Origin: Streptomyces radiopugnans
Lineage (GTDB): Bacteria; Actinomycetota; Actinomycetes; Streptomycetales; Streptomycetaceae
Assembly: GCF_900110735.1 (NCBI RefSeq)
Contig: NZ_FOET01000004.1
Span: forward strand, 124,001 to 188,000
Direction: 5' to 3'
DNA: 64,000 nt
Below the pieces are notes generated by a model. The model ran no database searches and was not told the origin of the DNA. It saw nothing but the letters and a program-made list of their open reading frames with translations. Shown in pieces: positions 1 through 8,599 of the stretch (its first letter is position 1; each line of letters starts with the position of its first letter). The translations under genes were made by a program, and so were the position numbers.

Positions 1-1436
1 TCGTCGAGGGTGAAGGCCAGGGTCCAGCCGTCTACGGCGGCGGCGCCGGTGTTGCGGATCACGATCTCGCCCTGGAAGCCGCTGCCCCACTCCCCCACGA
101 CCCTGTAGCCGACGGAGCAGGTGCCCGCGGTGCCGCCCTCGGCGGTGGTGACGGTGACGGTGCCCGAGCGGGCGGAGCGGTTGCCGGCCGCGTCCCTGGC
201 GTAGACCGCGAAGGTGTAGTCGGTCTCGGCCGTCAGACCGCTCAGGGTGACCTTCTCGGTCGCCGAGCCGGCGATCCGGGTCTCGGTGCCGCCGTCGACG
301 CGGACGATGTCGTAGCCGGTGACGCCCACGTTGTCGGTGGAGGCCGCCCAGCTCAGGGTCGCGGAGGTGGCGGACACCTCCGAGGCGGTGGGGGCGCCGG
401 GGGCGGTGGGGGCTTCGGTGTCGCCGGAGTTCCCGCCGAAGACGGTGGCCTCGCGGGAGGTCTGCGCGATGCCGTTCTCCCCGTGGAAGACGCGCTGGCC
501 CCAGGGGCTGAGCCGGCCGGGGTCGAAGTCGATGACCAGGTCGAGGATCGGATCGGTGTTGCCGCTCCAGGACCAGGCAAGGTAGCCGAGGCCGAGCTGC
601 TCGGCGGTGGCCATCATGGCGTCCTCGTTCGGGTCGCCCCACTGGTCGGCGGGCCCGCCGAACTCGCCGATGAGGACGGGCAGTCTGGCGTCGACGAAGG
701 CGTTGAGGTAGTCGGAGACCTTCTCGGCGGTGTCGTAGACGCTGTACATGTGGATCGAGAAGATCAGGTTGCCGGTGGGGTCCGCGTCGTAGACCGTTCG
801 CGCGTTGGCGCGCATGACCCCCTGCCAGTCCTGGCCCCAGTTGGGCGCGTCCACCATGATCGTGTGCTCGAAGCCGGCGTCGCGCAGCTTCTGGACGGCG
901 TCGATGGTCGGCCGGGTCCAGCCGGCGGGGTCGGTGTTGCCCCAGGGCTCGTTGCCGATGTTGACGATGACGTATTCCTCTTCGCCCGCGAGCACGTCCC
1001 GCAGGCCGATCCAGTAGTCGGCCGCCTGGTCCAGCGAGGCGGCGGCGGCCTCCTCGCCGTAGCCGGTGGTGTCGTGCACCTCCAGTACGCAGATCAGCCG
1101 GTTCTCCTTGCACTGGCCGACGACGGCGGCCACGTCCTGCGGGCTGTTCTCGCTCCAGCGGTGACCGCTCGCGAGGACGACGCGGACGGTGTTGGCGCCC
1201 GTCTCCTTGATGTCGGCGAGCGACTGCGTCTCGCCCGGGTACCAGGTGTGGGCGTGGTTGACGCCGCGCATGACGAAGTCGTTGCCGTTGGCCTCGAGCA
1301 GGCGGCCGTCCTCGATGTGGAGGCCGGCCGCCGATGCGCCGGCCGGTTCGGCGTGGGCGGCCGGGCCCGTGGCGCCCGTGCCGAGGAAGGTGGCCAGCCC
1401 GGCTAACAGGGCGACCAGCGCTCTTGTTCTTCTCAC
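1..1436 (-). CDS. Secreted GH5 mannanase/cellulase with Fn3 and start of CBM2 (3' end outside window)
   Basis: Secreted glycoside hydrolase of family 5, most like Streptomyces beta-mannanases (GH5_8-type), acting on plant cell-wall polysaccharide outside the cell. The GTG start at 1436 gives a Sec-type signal peptide (about residues 1-29, Arg-rich then Leu/Ala, ending AHAE). The catalytic domain spans about 38-305, with acid/base Glu163 in NIGNEPW and nucleophile Glu258 in LIGEFGG. A fibronectin-III domain follows (about 325-420), then a CBM2-type binding module (CSVGYRVVGEWGSGFQ) that runs off the window edge. A perfect CebR-type operator lies about 50 bp upstream, so cello-oligosaccharide induction is likely. 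Whether mannan or cellulose is the main substrate cannot be settled from sequence alone. Confidence 0.9.
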   Translation of the reverse strand, partial: MRRTRALVALLAGLATFLGTGATGPAAHAEPAGASAAGLHIEDGRLLEANGNDFVMRGVNHAHTWYPGETQSLADIKETGANTVRVVLASGHRWSENSPQDVAAVVGQCKENRLICVLEVHDTTGYGEEAAAASLDQAADYWIGLRDVLAGEEEYVIVNIGNEPWGNTDPAGWTRPTIDAVQKLRDAGFEHTIMVDAPNWGQDWQGVMRANARTVYDADPTGNLIFSIHMYSVYDTAEKVSDYLNAFVDARLPVLIGEFGGPADQWGDPNEDAMMATAEQLGLGYLAWSWSGNTDPILDLVIDFDPGRLSPWGQRVFHGENGIAQTSREATVFGGNSGDTEAPTAPGAPTASEVSATSATLSWAASTDNVGVTGYDIVRVDGGTETRIAGSATEKVTLSGLTAETDYTFAVYARDAAGNRSARSGTVTVTTAEGGTAGTCSVGYRVVGEWGSGFQGEIVIRNTGAAAVDGWTLAFTLD

Positions 1437-1484
1437 CGCGACTCCGGAAGGGAACGGAAACCGACGTGGGTTCCTGATGGATTT

Positions 1485-1498
1485 TGGGAGCGCTCCCA
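1485..1498. promoter_or_regulatory. CebR-type operator TGGGAGCGCTCCCA
   Basis: A perfect 14-bp palindrome identical to the operator described for the LacI-family cellobiose repressor CebR in Streptomyces. It is centred about 55 bp upstream of the GTG start of the minus-strand GH5 gene, the place expected for repression of that promoter. The rest of the 1437-1794 gap holds the cold-shock gene leader; no further gene is seen there. Confidence 0.88.
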
Positions 1499-1683
1499 TG
1501 CTTCTCGCCCTGTTCGTGTCCCGTCAAGGTGCCGCACACGGTTCCCCACCCGGACGGCCGCGGGAGTACCGCCGGGCGGGCCGGGCCCGCAGGCCCGTCA
1601 GGACACGCCCGGCCGTGTCGGTAGCGGCTGCCGACTGTGCGGTGTAGCGTCGTGAACAGCAGTCGTGGTTCCGAAGTCTCGTT

Positions 1684-1707
1684 CGCCCGTGGTCACGATC
1701 ACGGGCG
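1684..1707 (+). promoter_or_regulatory. Leader hairpin upstream of cold-shock gene
   Basis: Inverted repeat CGCCCGTG / CACGGGCG with an 8-nt loop, about 90 bp ahead of the cold-shock start. Cold-shock mRNAs often carry structured 5' leaders, so this could be part of a temperature-responsive leader. The function is inference; the hairpin is seen directly. Confidence 0.35.
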
Positions 1708-1794
1708 TTCTCGCTGTTCAGCTCATCTCCGGACCAGGGCGATCACCTCCCGGGCCCACAGGACGGGTCCGGTCCCAAGGAGAAGGAGACGGTC

Positions 1795-1998
1795 ATGGCC
1801 AAGGGCACCGTGAAGTGGTTCAACAGTGAGAAGGGCTTCGGTTTCATCGAGCAGGAGGGCGGCGGCCCCGACGTCTTCGCCCACTACTCCAACATCGCGG
1901 CCCAGGGTTACCGCGAGCTGCACGAGGGCCAGAAGGTCGAGTTCGACGTCACCCAGGGCCAGAAGGGCCCGCAGGCGGAGAACATCCGCCCGGCCTGA
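1795..1998 (+). CDS. Cold-shock domain protein (CspA-like)
   Basis: A 67-residue single cold-shock domain, the usual length for actinobacterial CspA/SC7.0-type proteins. It has the RNP-1 motif KGFGFI, an RNP-2-like motif (VFAHYS) and the starting KGTVKWFN strand. It should bind single-stranded RNA or DNA as a chaperone in the cytoplasm. The start is fixed by a strong AAGGAGAAGG ribosome site. It is followed at once by a strong hairpin terminator, so it is a single-gene transcript. Confidence 0.96.
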   Translation: MAKGTVKWFNSEKGFGFIEQEGGGPDVFAHYSNIAAQGYRELHEGQKVEFDVTQGQKGPQAENIRPA

Positions 1999-2012
1999 CC
2001 CCGGCACCGCCA

Positions 2013-2046
2013 CGGGCCCGGCACCCCGCTTCGGGTGCCGGGCCCG
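2013..2046 (+). terminator. Hairpin terminator after cold-shock gene
   Basis: Perfect 14-bp stem (CGGGCCCGGCACCC and its complement) with loop CGCTTC, starting 15 bp after the cold-shock stop codon. There is no U-tract, as is common in high-GC actinomycetes. Confidence 0.8.
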
Positions 2047-2121
2047 TCCCGTCCCCGGAAGCCGCCCGCGCGGAGGGATCCGGGACCGGGGGACGCGGAC
2101 GGGCCGGGAGGACCGGCGAAG

Positions 2122-2163
2122 CACCTCCTCGGTGTGTACCGTGCGGTGCACGCCGAGGAGGTG
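2122..2163 (+). promoter_or_regulatory. Long hairpin enclosing the Shine-Dalgarno of the alpha/beta hydrolase
   Basis: The left arm 2122-2140 and right arm 2145-2163 can form 19 consecutive pairs (17 Watson-Crick, two G-U) closed by a GTGC tetraloop. The right arm contains the Shine-Dalgarno sequence GAGGAGG (2155-2161), and the hairpin ends 4 nt before the ATG at 2167. Folded in mRNA it would hide the ribosome site completely. It could alternatively act at DNA level as an operator. Confidence 0.6.
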
Positions 2164-2166
2164 GCC

Positions 2167-3063
2167 ATGCCCCGAGTGACGCTGACCGCGGGCACCGTCG
2201 ACTACACCGACACCGGGGGAGACGGGCCCGTCCTGGTCCTGCTCCACGGGGTGAACATGGACGGCACCCTGTGGCGGAAGGTCGTGGCCGAGCTCGGCCC
2301 CGGATACCGCTGCGTCTGCCCCACCCTGCCCCTGGGAAGCCACCGGCGGCCGATGGCACGCCCCGACCTCGTCACACACCACGGCGTCGCCTCGATGGTC
2401 GGCGAGCTGCTCGAGGCGCTCGACCTCCATGACGCCGTACTGGTGCTCAACGACTGGGGCGGCGCCCAGTTCCTGATCGCGGACGGGCCCACGGACCGGA
2501 TCGCCGGCCTGGTCCTCGTCGCGTGCGAGGCGTTCGACAACTTCCCTCCGGGCAGGCCCGGCAAGGCCGTGGCCCGCAGCGCGCGGTTCCCCGCGCTCCT
2601 GTGGCTCGCGATGCAGCTGCAGCGATTCGGGTGGTTCCGGCGCGCGCCCGGCGCCTGGGGCTGGATGAGCAAGCGCCCGGTCCCCACCGAGGTGATGGAC
2701 GCCTGGTTCCGCCCGGCCCTGACCGATCCCGGCGTACGGCGCGACCTGCGCACGTTCGCCCTCTCCACCCCCCCGGTGTCCGAGCTGCGTGCCCTTCCCG
2801 GCCGCCTGCGCGGCTTCGGCCGTCCGACCCTCGTGGTGTGGGCGACCGAGGACAGGCTGATGCCGCGCGAGCACGGCCCCCGGCTCGCCGCGCTCTTCCC
2901 GCGCTCGCGCCTGGTGGAGATCGACGACAGCTACACCCTCGTTCCCGAGGACCGGCCCGAGCGACTGGCCGCCGAACTGGCGCGGTTCGTCCGCGACGAT
3001 GTCGCCCCGCCCGCCCGTCCGCGCCCGGAGGGACGCCAGGGGCCGCTGCCGGACGGGGCGTGA
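2167..3063 (+). CDS. Alpha/beta-hydrolase, dehalogenase/epoxide-hydrolase-like, catalytic His replaced
   Basis: Cytoplasmic alpha/beta-hydrolase-fold protein of 298 residues. The oxyanion region LLHGVNMDG (about 25-33) and nucleophile elbow NDWGGA (Asp96) resemble haloalkane dehalogenases and epoxide hydrolases, which use Asp rather than Ser. The C-terminal segment that normally carries the catalytic His (pattern xGHFxxED) reads DSYTLVPEDRP, with Thr in the expected His place, so classical hydrolysis may be lost or altered. The start is set by GAGGAGG 6 nt upstream, itself buried in a 19-bp hairpin. The substrate is unknown. The fold is confident, the activity is not. Confidence 0.85.
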   Translation: MPRVTLTAGTVDYTDTGGDGPVLVLLHGVNMDGTLWRKVVAELGPGYRCVCPTLPLGSHRRPMARPDLVTHHGVASMVGELLEALDLHDAVLVLNDWGGAQFLIADGPTDRIAGLVLVACEAFDNFPPGRPGKAVARSARFPALLWLAMQLQRFGWFRRAPGAWGWMSKRPVPTEVMDAWFRPALTDPGVRRDLRTFALSTPPVSELRALPGRLRGFGRPTLVVWATEDRLMPREHGPRLAALFPRSRLVEIDDSYTLVPEDRPERLAAELARFVRDDVAPPARPRPEGRQGPLPDGA

Positions 3064-3148
3064 AGCGCCGGCGGGCCCCGCCGGACCGCCGGGCCGCGGG
3101 GATTCGCATCGGCCGTGGTTCCGGCCGGTTCGTTTTCCGGCCCCGGCC

Positions 3149-3198
3149 GTCGAATTCCATTCGACGATCCATCACGTGTCGAACGCCGGTGGTCGAAC
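3149..3198. promoter_or_regulatory. Cluster of GTCGAA(T/C) sites upstream of GH5 endoglucanase
   Basis: A perfect palindrome GTCGAAT-TCC-ATTCGAC lies at 3149-3165, followed by two direct copies of GTCGAAC at 3178-3184 and 3192-3198. They sit about 200-245 bp before the endoglucanase start, in a stretch noticeably richer in A/T than its surroundings. The arrangement suggests a regulator-binding region. I do not recognise the regulator, and no CebR box is present here. The remaining 3064-3392 gap shows no gene. Confidence 0.45.
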
Positions 3199-3392
3199 GT
3201 CTCGGTTCCTGCCCGGAAGTCCATATTGCTGGACGGGCCTTTCCACCGGGCCCGCGCATCGGCCCTTGCGCCGCTGATCCGCCGCTGCGAACATCGCGGC
3301 GGAGCGGTATTCCCGGCGGGCCGCCGCGGCCGAACGCGCCCGCATTCGGCTCCATTTCCTTATCACCGCGCGATGTGACCACGAGGAGTGCG

Positions 3393-5135
3393 ATGTCCGG
3401 TTTACGTGACAGAACGGGGAAGACCCGCCGGTGGGCCGGCCTGCTGACGAGCGGCGTCGTCACGCTGCTCGCCGGGCTGAGCGTGCTGGCCGCCGGCAGT
3501 CCCGAAGCGGTGGCCGACGCCGGACACCACAAACGCGCCTCGAGTGCCGCGATGTCCCAGGTCGCCGCGATGCAGCCCGGATGGAATCTCGGCAACTCCC
3601 TCGACGCCACCGGCAGCGACGAGACATCGTGGGGAAATCCCCGTATCACCGAGGCGCTGCTCGACAACGTCAGGGCACAGGGCTTCAAGAGCATTCGCAT
3701 TCCCGTGACATGGGGCCGGCACCAGGGTCCGGCACCGGATCACGCCCTTGACGCGGAATATCTCGACCGCGTCGAGGAGGTCGTCGACTGGGCACTGGCG
3801 GACGGCTTCCATGTCATGATCAACATTCATCACGACTCCTGGCAGTGGATCGCGGACATGCCGTCCGACCGCGCCGGTGTGCTCGCCCGCTACAACGCCA
3901 TCTGGGAGCAGCTGGCCGACACCTTCCGGGACCACCCCTCCAGGCTGGTGTTCGAAAGCGTCAACGAGCCGCAGTTCAACGGCGGCCTGGACGACGCCCG
4001 GAACGCGGCGCTGCTGGACGAGCTCAACACCTCCTTCCACCGCATCGTGCGCCAGTCCGGCGGCGGCAACACCGACCGCCTGCTCGTCCTGCCGACCCTG
4101 CACACCTCCGCCGACCAGGCGCGGGTGGACGAACTGGCCGACACCATCGACGCCCTCGGCGATCCCCGTGTCGCCGCGACCGTGCACTACTACGGCTACT
4201 GGCCCTTCAGCGTGAACGTCGCGGGCGGTACGCGCTTCGACGCCACCGCCCAGAAGGACCTCACCGACGCGTTCGACCGCGTCCACGACACCTTCGTGGC
4301 CCGGGGTGTCCCCGTGATCCTGGGTGAGTACGGCCTGCTGGGCTTCGACCGGCACACCGGCACCGTCCAGCAGGGCGAGAAGCTGAAGTTCTTCGAGTTC
4401 CTCGGGTACCACGCCCGCACCAGAAACATCACCACGATGCTGTGGGACAACGGCCAGCACTTCCAGCGCACCGGATTCCGCTGGAACGACCCGGAGCTGT
4501 TCGCCCAGATCAGGTCCAGCTGGACGACCCGGTCCGGCACCGCCTCCTCCGACCAGGTCTTCAGCGCCCGCAGCGAGGCCGTCACCGGCAAGACGCTCAC
4601 CCTGAACCTCAACGGCACCTCCTTCACCGGGCTGCGCCACGGCTCCACCGACCTGGTGCGCGGCAGGGACTACACCGTCCAGGGCGACCGGCTCACCATC
4701 ACCGCCGCCGCGATCACCCGGCTGAGCGGCTCCCGGGCCTACGGCACCAACGCGGTGCTGCACGCACGGTTCTCACGCGGCGTGCCCTGGCGGATCGACC
4801 TGATCACCCATGACACGCCCGTCCTGCGCGACGCGACCGGTACGACGGGTTCCTTCGCCGTTCCCACCGACTTCCGCGGCGACAGGCTCGCCACGATGGA
4901 GGCCAAGTACGCCGACGGCACCAACGCCGGCCCCCACGACTGGACGTCCTACAAGGAGTTCGACCGCGCGTTCGCACCCGACTACGCAGGCGGTGCCACC
5001 GTCCTGACGTCCGACTTCTTCGCCGAGGTCAGGGACGGCGCCCGCGTGACGCTCACCTTCCACTACTGGAGCGGGGCGAAGGTGACCTACCACGTCACCA
5101 AGTCCGGGACCTCGGTCACCGGCACCGCCGCCTGA
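3393..5135 (+). CDS. Secreted GH5 endoglucanase with CBM_X2 and CBM46-like modules
   Basis: Secreted beta-glucanase of 580 residues. ATG at 3393 is preceded by GAGGAG and opens a signal peptide (about 1-43, long Leu/Val/Ala core, AVADA at the end). The GH5 domain spans about 55-380, with acid/base Glu192 in ESVNEPQF and nucleophile Glu312 in VILGEYGLLGF. An Ig-like CBM_X2 module (about 385-475) and a CBM46-like module (about 476-580, with HDWTSYKEF and FHYWSGAKV) follow. This order matches the tri-modular Cel5B enzymes known from Bacillus, in which CBM46 completes the substrate cleft for beta-glucan or xyloglucan. It is transcribed alone and ends at a strong terminator. Confidence 0.92.
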   Translation: MSGLRDRTGKTRRWAGLLTSGVVTLLAGLSVLAAGSPEAVADAGHHKRASSAAMSQVAAMQPGWNLGNSLDATGSDETSWGNPRITEALLDNVRAQGFKSIRIPVTWGRHQGPAPDHALDAEYLDRVEEVVDWALADGFHVMINIHHDSWQWIADMPSDRAGVLARYNAIWEQLADTFRDHPSRLVFESVNEPQFNGGLDDARNAALLDELNTSFHRIVRQSGGGNTDRLLVLPTLHTSADQARVDELADTIDALGDPRVAATVHYYGYWPFSVNVAGGTRFDATAQKDLTDAFDRVHDTFVARGVPVILGEYGLLGFDRHTGTVQQGEKLKFFEFLGYHARTRNITTMLWDNGQHFQRTGFRWNDPELFAQIRSSWTTRSGTASSDQVFSARSEAVTGKTLTLNLNGTSFTGLRHGSTDLVRGRDYTVQGDRLTITAAAITRLSGSRAYGTNAVLHARFSRGVPWRIDLITHDTPVLRDATGTTGSFAVPTDFRGDRLATMEAKYADGTNAGPHDWTSYKEFDRAFAPDYAGGATVLTSDFFAEVRDGARVTLTFHYWSGAKVTYHVTKSGTSVTGTAA

Positions 5136-5141
5136 CCGTCA

Positions 5142-5185
5142 CCGGCCCCGGGCGGGCGGGTTCGCGCCCGCCCGCCCGGGGCCGG
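5142..5185. terminator. Bidirectional terminator between endoglucanase and glgC
   Basis: Perfect 19-bp GC-only stem (5142-5160 with 5167-5185) and loop TTCGCG, placed between the stop codons of two convergent genes. It can serve both strands. Confidence 0.85.
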
Positions 5186-5197
5186 GCGCCGCACGAC

Positions 5198-6418
5198 TCA
5201 CAGGACGCGCTGCCCCTTGCCCAGCGCAACCACGCCGTTCTCCGAGACGGAGTACAGCTCCCGGTCGCGCTGCTCGTTGACCCCGACCGCGGCACCCGGG
5301 GGCACCTCTATGTGCTTGTCCAGGATCGCGCCCCTGACGATCGCGCCGCGCCCCACACGCACGTTGTCGTGGAGGACGGAGTCCTGCACGACCGCCCCCT
5401 CCTCCACCACCACGCCGGGCGAGAGGACCGAGCGGGTCACCTGGCCGCGGATCAGGCAGCCCGCGCTGACGATGGACTCGCCCGCGATGCCCCCGGCGTT
5501 GAACCGGGCAGGCGACAGCTGGCTGGAGTGGGTGTAGACCGGCCAGTCGCGGTTGTACAGGTTGAAGGCCGGGCGCTCGGCGATCAGGTCCATGTGGGCG
5601 TCGTAGTACGCGTCGAGGGTGCCCACGTCGCGCCAGTACCCCTGGTCGCGGGCGGTCTCGCCGGGCACGTGGTTGGTGCTGAAGTCGTACAGCTGCGCCT
5701 CGCCGCTCTCGGTGAGGATGGGCAGGATGGAGCCGCCCATGTCGTGCGCGGAGTTCTCGTCCTCGGCATCCTTGAAGAGGGACTCCACCAGCGCCCTGGT
5801 GGAGAAGACGTAGTTGCCCATGGAGGCGAGGACGGAGTCGGGATCGTCCTCCAGACCGGGCGGATCGGTGGGCTTCTCCAGGAAGCCCTCGACCGTCCGG
5901 CCGTCCGGGCCGGGTTTGATGACGCCGAAGGCGGAGGACTCCGCGCGCGGCACCCGGATGCCGGCGACGGTGACCCCGGCGCCGCCGTCGATGTGCTGCC
6001 GCAGCATCTGCCGCGGGTCCATGCGGTAGACGTGGTCGGCGCCGAAGACCGCGATGTGGTCGGGGCGCTCGTCCATGACCAGGTTCAGCGACTGGAGGAT
6101 GGCGTCGGCGCTGCCCAGGTACCAGTGGGGGCCGAGGCGCTGCTGGGCGGGCACGGGCGTGACGTAGTTGCCCAGCAGGCTCGACATCCGCCAGGTGGTG
6201 GTGATGTGCCGGTCCAGCGAGTGCGACTTGTACTGGGTCAGGACGCAGATCCGCAGGATGTCGCCGTTGACCAGGTTGGACAGCACGAAGTCGACCAGGC
6301 GGTACGTCCCGCCGAAGACGACCGCGGGCTTGGCCCGGTCGGCCGTGAGCGGCATCAGCCGCTTGCCCGCTCCGCCGGCCAGCACGATTCCCAGCACCGA
6401 AGGTCCGCCGCGTCGCAT
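5198..6418 (-). CDS. glgC: Glucose-1-phosphate adenylyltransferase
   Basis: ADP-glucose pyrophosphorylase, which makes ADP-glucose from ATP and glucose-1-phosphate for glycogen synthesis. It is 406 residues, typical for GlgC. The nucleotide-binding start [13 protein letters not shown] with the following [10 protein letters not shown] lies near residues 13-36, and the central part has the [10 protein letters not shown] motif. The C-terminal third is a left-handed beta-helix of hexapeptide repeats. A GAGAGAGGA ribosome site lies before ATG 6418. The enzyme is often developmentally regulated in Streptomyces, where glycogen accumulates at two stages of colony growth. Confidence 0.97.
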   Translation of the reverse strand: MRRGGPSVLGIVLAGGAGKRLMPLTADRAKPAVVFGGTYRLVDFVLSNLVNGDILRICVLTQYKSHSLDRHITTTWRMSSLLGNYVTPVPAQQRLGPHWYLGSADAILQSLNLVMDERPDHIAVFGADHVYRMDPRQMLRQHIDGGAGVTVAGIRVPRAESSAFGVIKPGPDGRTVEGFLEKPTDPPGLEDDPDSVLASMGNYVFSTRALVESLFKDAEDENSAHDMGGSILPILTESGEAQLYDFSTNHVPGETARDQGYWRDVGTLDAYYDAHMDLIAERPAFNLYNRDWPVYTHSSQLSPARFNAGGIAGESIVSAGCLIRGQVTRSVLSPGVVVEEGAVVQDSVLHDNVRVGRGAIVRGAILDKHIEVPPGAAVGVNEQRDRELYSVSENGVVALGKGQRVL

Positions 6419-6774
6419 CGCAGTTCCTCTCTCGCCTCCGCTCCGCCCCGGCCGCGTGCCCCGGGGCGGGGGAGCCGCCTCGGCTCGCGGGCGAGGGGCT
6501 CGGCACGGGTGCCCGCACCGCCGCGGACGCCCGGCGGAGACTCCACGGCGATCGGACCCGCGCTCGTACGGCCCCGTCCCCCGAACGTCCTGTTCCAGGG
6601 TCGCTCACCCGGCGCGGTTGCGAAAGTCGATCTCCCGCGCCCGCGGCGGCGGCCCGCCCTGCGAGGGTCGAGGACCCCGGCGACCGGCGGCGGACGCGGG
6701 GGCGGCCCCGGTGCCGGTGCGGCGTGGCATTCTGGCACCGGACCGATCACAGCCCACGGGAGCGGGAGCACGGC
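6419..6774. other. Intergenic region between glgC and zinc-ribbon gene
   Basis: A 356-bp divergent gap that must hold both upstream regions. It is uniformly GC-rich. I see the glgC ribosome site at its left end and GGGAG before 6775 at its right end, but no convincing operator, RNA gene or small coding region. Confidence 0.6.
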
Positions 6775-7788
6775 ATGATCTTTCGCCGCACCGAAGAGCA
6801 CGTCGCCGTACGCTGCGGCACCTGCCCCGGCATGCCCCTCCTGCCCACCCCCTGCGACATCGACACCGGAAAGTGCCTGCGCTGCCAGGACAGAAGCCGC
6901 CCCCTGCCCGTCCCCCACCCCGAAGACCATCTGTGCGACGTGTGCCGCCGCGAGTGCCCCGGCTGCGGCGCCCCCTCCGCCCAGGGCGGCCGGTGCCGGG
7001 CCTGCCGCGGCCTGTGCCGCACCTGCCACGCCCCGCTCCCAGCACGCCCCGGGGACGCAGCGGTCCGCGGAGAGTCCGGGACGCGGAGTCCGGACGGCGC
7101 GGGCAGGCCCGGCGAGAGGGCCCCGCGGCGGGAACGGGTCTACTTCCCCCGGAGCCGGCTGGACGGCCAGTGCGACACCTGCCGGAACGCCCCCGATTCC
7201 GCCGACCCGGTCCGCGCCGTCCTCGCCGCCCTGCCGGACAAGGTCATCCGCGCCTGCGGAGGCACCGCCCCTCCCGCCGTCGTCGACACCATCCGCGCCG
7301 AACTGCGGTACCACACCGTCGCCCAGCTCGCCGCCCGCGTCGACCGCCGCTGGTGGGGTGGCTGGGCCTCCCGCCCCCTGAGCCGGGACGCGGACGAGCA
7401 CCAGGACGGCCACCGGCCCGACCACGTCGCCGTATGGCTGCTGGCGCCCGGCGGATGCCCGGCCCGCTGCGACGACGGCTGGACGCCCGGCAATCCCGAC
7501 CTGCCCTGCCCTCTGTGCGCCGGCCGGCGTGGGGCCGGGCCCCGCCCCGCCGCCGAGGAGGGCGGCGGCCGGGAGGCGCCCGCCGCCACGCCCGCGGACC
7601 GCACCCCGACCGAAGCCGTCACCCACCGGCCCATGCCCGAGTGCGAGGGGCGCGACGGCTCCTGCGGCGTTCCCGTCGCCGCCCCGTACACCATGTGCCC
7701 GTCCTGCCTGGGCTGGCCCCGGTGCGCGTGCGGCCGCCGCTACGACCCCCTGCGGGCCGCCGCGTGCACCGCCTGCGCGGCGGTCTGA
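6775..7788 (+). CDS. Cys-rich multi-zinc-ribbon protein, mobile-element-like
   Basis: Protein of 337 residues with at least ten CxxC-type knuckles. The N-terminal 100 residues hold a run of them (RCGTCPG, KCLRCQD, LCDVCRRECPGCG, RCRACRGLCRTC). A helical middle (about 140-215) ends RRWWGGW. A zinc-knuckle segment CPARCDDGW followed by PCPLCAG comes next, and further CxxC pairs lie at the C-terminus. The helical block followed by a cysteine ribbon resembles accessory proteins I know from actinophages and integrative plasmids, so an element-derived origin is plausible. The ATG at 6775 is chosen for GGGAG upstream. It probably binds zinc and nucleic acid; the role is unknown. Confidence 0.75.
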   Translation: MIFRRTEEHVAVRCGTCPGMPLLPTPCDIDTGKCLRCQDRSRPLPVPHPEDHLCDVCRRECPGCGAPSAQGGRCRACRGLCRTCHAPLPARPGDAAVRGESGTRSPDGAGRPGERAPRRERVYFPRSRLDGQCDTCRNAPDSADPVRAVLAALPDKVIRACGGTAPPAVVDTIRAELRYHTVAQLAARVDRRWWGGWASRPLSRDADEHQDGHRPDHVAVWLLAPGGCPARCDDGWTPGNPDLPCPLCAGRRGAGPRPAAEEGGGREAPAATPADRTPTEAVTHRPMPECEGRDGSCGVPVAAPYTMCPSCLGWPRCACGRRYDPLRAAACTACAAV

Positions 7789-7891
7789 GGGCAGGGGCAC
7801 CGGAGGAGCACCGGGATGCCCTCACCGGTGTCCGCCACGCCGGCCCCTCGGGCACGAGGGGACCGGGAACACGGAGGAGAGGGCGCCGCAC

Positions 7892-8599
7892 ATGGAGCGG
7901 ACGCGGATCCTGCTGCTGGACGCGGCTCCCGGCAGGCTGCTCGACCGCGAGCTGGAACGCCTGCTCGGGCACGGGCTGGAGATCACGCTGAACCTCCGGC
8001 GGGTGACCGACCCGGCGGGTGCGCGGGCGGCCTGGGCGGGCCGGGTGGCCTTCACCGACTTCGACCTCTTCGACGAGTCCGCCGTGATCTCCGAGACCGT
8101 CCGCGGCGGACTCGGCCACCATGCGGTCAAGTCCCGCGCCGGTGTGCCGCTGCGCGCCGACTTCCTGGCGGCGGCGACCGGTCCGGCACTGGCCCACCGG
8201 CTGAGGGTGATCGGCCGGGCCGGGGCGGGCACCGACCACGTGGACCTGGACGCCGCCGCCCGCCACGGCGTCGCCGTCACCCACACCCCGGGCTCCAACG
8301 CGACCGCGGTCGCGGAGTTCGCGCTGGCCCAGCTGCTCGCCCTGGTCCGCAACCTGCCCGCGTACGACGAGGCGTCGCACCGCGGCCGCTGGAGTGCTCC
8401 GGCCGCCGCCGTCGACACCTTCGCCCACGAGCACGCCGCCTTCACCTCACCCCTGTTCGGCCTGCCCGGCGCCCTGCTCACCCCGCACGTCGCCGGCATG
8501 ACCGAAGGCGCCATGGCAGAGGCGGCCCTGCGCTGCGCCGACCACATCGCGGCACTCCTCGCCGGCCGCCCGGACGGCGTCCCCGTGGTGGGGCGGTGA
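7892..8599 (+). pseudogene. D-2-hydroxyacid dehydrogenase remnant with the Rossmann domain deleted in frame
   Basis: The reading frame is open (235 residues) but matches only the two ends of the roughly 330-residue D-isomer 2-hydroxyacid dehydrogenase family. Residues 1-167 fit the N-terminal substrate domain, including GRAGAGTDHVDLDAA and TPGSNATAVAEFAL. Residues from about 168 fit the C-terminal return (VDTFAHE, SPLFGLPGALLTPHVAG). The roughly 100 residues between, with the GxGxxG nucleotide-binding motif and catalytic Arg and Glu, are absent. The join lies near base 8395. Without the NAD site it cannot be a normal dehydrogenase. A GGAGGAGAGG ribosome site is still present. Confidence 0.8.

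Noticed and set aside
2523..3392. Upstream extension of the GH5 endoglucanase frame through the hydrolase gene
   Set aside because: The frame is open but without a start signal; ATG 3393 with GAGGAG opens a clear signal peptide.
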